From Gammaproteobacteria bacterium (GTDB lineage: Bacteria; Pseudomonadota; Gammaproteobacteria; Arenicellales; Poriferihabitantaceae), in contig JAJEAV010000078.1 of NCBI GenBank assembly GCA_022822625.1, forward strand, positions 1 to 59,457: a stretch of DNA of 59,457 bases, given 5' to 3'. Below the pieces are notes generated by a model that saw nothing but the letters and a program-made list of their open reading frames with translations, did not search any database and was not told where the DNA came from. The translations under genes were made by a program, and so were the position numbers. Position 1 is the first letter of the stretch; the number at the start of each line of letters is the position of its first letter. Shown in pieces: positions 58,901 to 59,457 of the stretch.

Positions 58901-59107
58901 TTAATCGGATTTCGAGCCGGTTTTCTCGTCTTCTTCCGGGTCCGCATTCTGGCCCACTCCTGATTCAGAAACATCTGCTCCCGATGCCGGAATATACAAA
59001 GGCCCCTTCTGTCCGCATCCACTGAATACGAGACCGTAAACCACAACCATCATAATCCATCTTGACAGGATTTTCTGGATACCCGTGACTGATCGATGAC
59101 CGCTCAA
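58901..59107 (-). CDS. lptM: LPS translocon maturation lipoprotein LptM
   Basis: This 68-residue protein has a hydrophobic signal segment and a lipobox-type Cys followed by the family signature, GLVFSGCGQKGPLYIP. LptM (YifL) is a small outer-membrane lipoprotein that helps assemble LptD. The C-terminal tail is acidic and of low complexity. The start overlaps the argH stop in ATGA. Its place between argH and lysA is the conserved one. Confidence 0.88.
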   Translation of the reverse strand: MSGHRSVTGIQKILSRWIMMVVVYGLVFSGCGQKGPLYIPASGADVSESGVGQNADPEEDEKTGSKSD

Positions 59108-59457
59108 GAGGGGCGACTCTTGATTTTCTTCGCAGCTTTTTTTGCTGCCTTTCGAACCTGAATCGGGGCAGTGCCCCCGAAATGATTGCGTCTCGAAAGA
59201 GACCCATCCAGCGTGATGGTTTCAAACACGTCCGAATCAATTTTTTCGCTGAATTCCATTAGTTTCTTGAGCGGTATTTCATGCAAATGCGTATTGTTCC
59301 TGATCGTATACGCAACAACATGACCTACGATCCTGTACGCGTCACGAAACGGAACCTGCTTATTGACCAGATAGTCGGCAAGATCGGTCGCAGTCTGATG
59401 GCCTACCGAGGCCGCTTTCGCCATATTATCCGGAAATACTTCGATACCGGGCAACAT
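59104..59457 (-). CDS. argH: Argininosuccinate lyase, C-terminal part (5' end outside window)
   Basis: These 117 codons are the end of argininosuccinate lyase, the last enzyme of arginine synthesis. They contain TATDLADYLVNKQVPFRDAY and IVGHVVAYTI, typical of the C-terminal domain. The final residues are an unusual Lys/Ala-rich tail (KAAKKAAKKIKSRPS). The frame is open to the window edge, so the first ATG seen (59457) is internal. It overlaps lptM by 4 bp. Confidence 0.93.
   Translation of the reverse strand: MLPGIEVFPDNMAKAASVGHQTATDLADYLVNKQVPFRDAYRIVGHVVAYTIRNNTHLHEIPLKKLMEFSEKIDSDVFETITLDGSLSRRNHFGGTAPIQVRKAAKKAAKKIKSRPS

Overview
The window looks like a chromosomal segment of a proteobacterium, most likely a marine or host-associated gammaproteobacterium. 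That is an inference from the argH-lptM-lysA order at the right end, the bfd-fur and bacterioferritin genes, a beta-hydroxyaspartate (glyoxylate assimilation) operon, and amine/betaine-type catabolic genes. I could not run any search, so family calls rest on motifs and remembered family patterns. Many short remnants of toxin-antitoxin genes, an integrase and other genes lie between intact genes, so the segment has been rearranged often.

Layout. 1-9.5 kb: amidase, a non-pyrrolysine MttB-family methyltransferase, an EutQ-type cupin, an FAD amine-oxidase-like protein, a dimethylglycine/sarcosine dehydrogenase-like protein and a decayed ABC ATPase. 9.7-12.9 kb: iron control (fur, bfd, bfr) with remnants of an integrase, higBA and an Xre/MbcA/ParS antitoxin. 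12.9-22.3 kb: gamma-glutamyltransferase with an EamA exporter, a carboxylesterase, a MATE pump, a macro-domain protein with an internal deletion, an MFS transporter and NhaA. 22.3-26.8 kb: bhcABCD, the complete beta-hydroxyaspartate cycle.

27.7-39.6 kb: an AT-rich island bounded by two ~245-bp direct repeats. It holds one leftward operon: SNF2/PLD-like helicase, DUF4391 protein, type III methyltransferase Mod, an AlbA_2 (Schlafen-type) regulator and type III restriction subunit Res. The mod frame is broken exactly at a run of 13 G, and a 12-G run would restore it. This looks like a phase-variable switch in its OFF state, or a sequencing error in the run.

40.2-48.7 kb: a rightward sterol biosynthesis cluster made of an SdmB-like reductase, an SdmA-like Rieske oxygenase, an ERG24-type sterol C14 reductase, a CYP51-like P450 and a single 1155-residue protein. 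That last protein joins a squalene-epoxidase-like flavin monooxygenase to an oxidosqualene cyclase. Together the genes could take squalene to a C14- and C4-demethylated sterol. The fused epoxidase-cyclase is the most striking feature of the window.

48.7-59.5 kb: HNH remnant, katG, a CoxG-like protein, a 2OG-oxygenase-like protein, a thiamine-pyrophosphokinase-like protein, aroE, a cytosolic 5'-nucleotidase, an unrecognised ORF, lysA, lptM and the 3' part of argH. I saw no rRNA, tRNA or CRISPR array.
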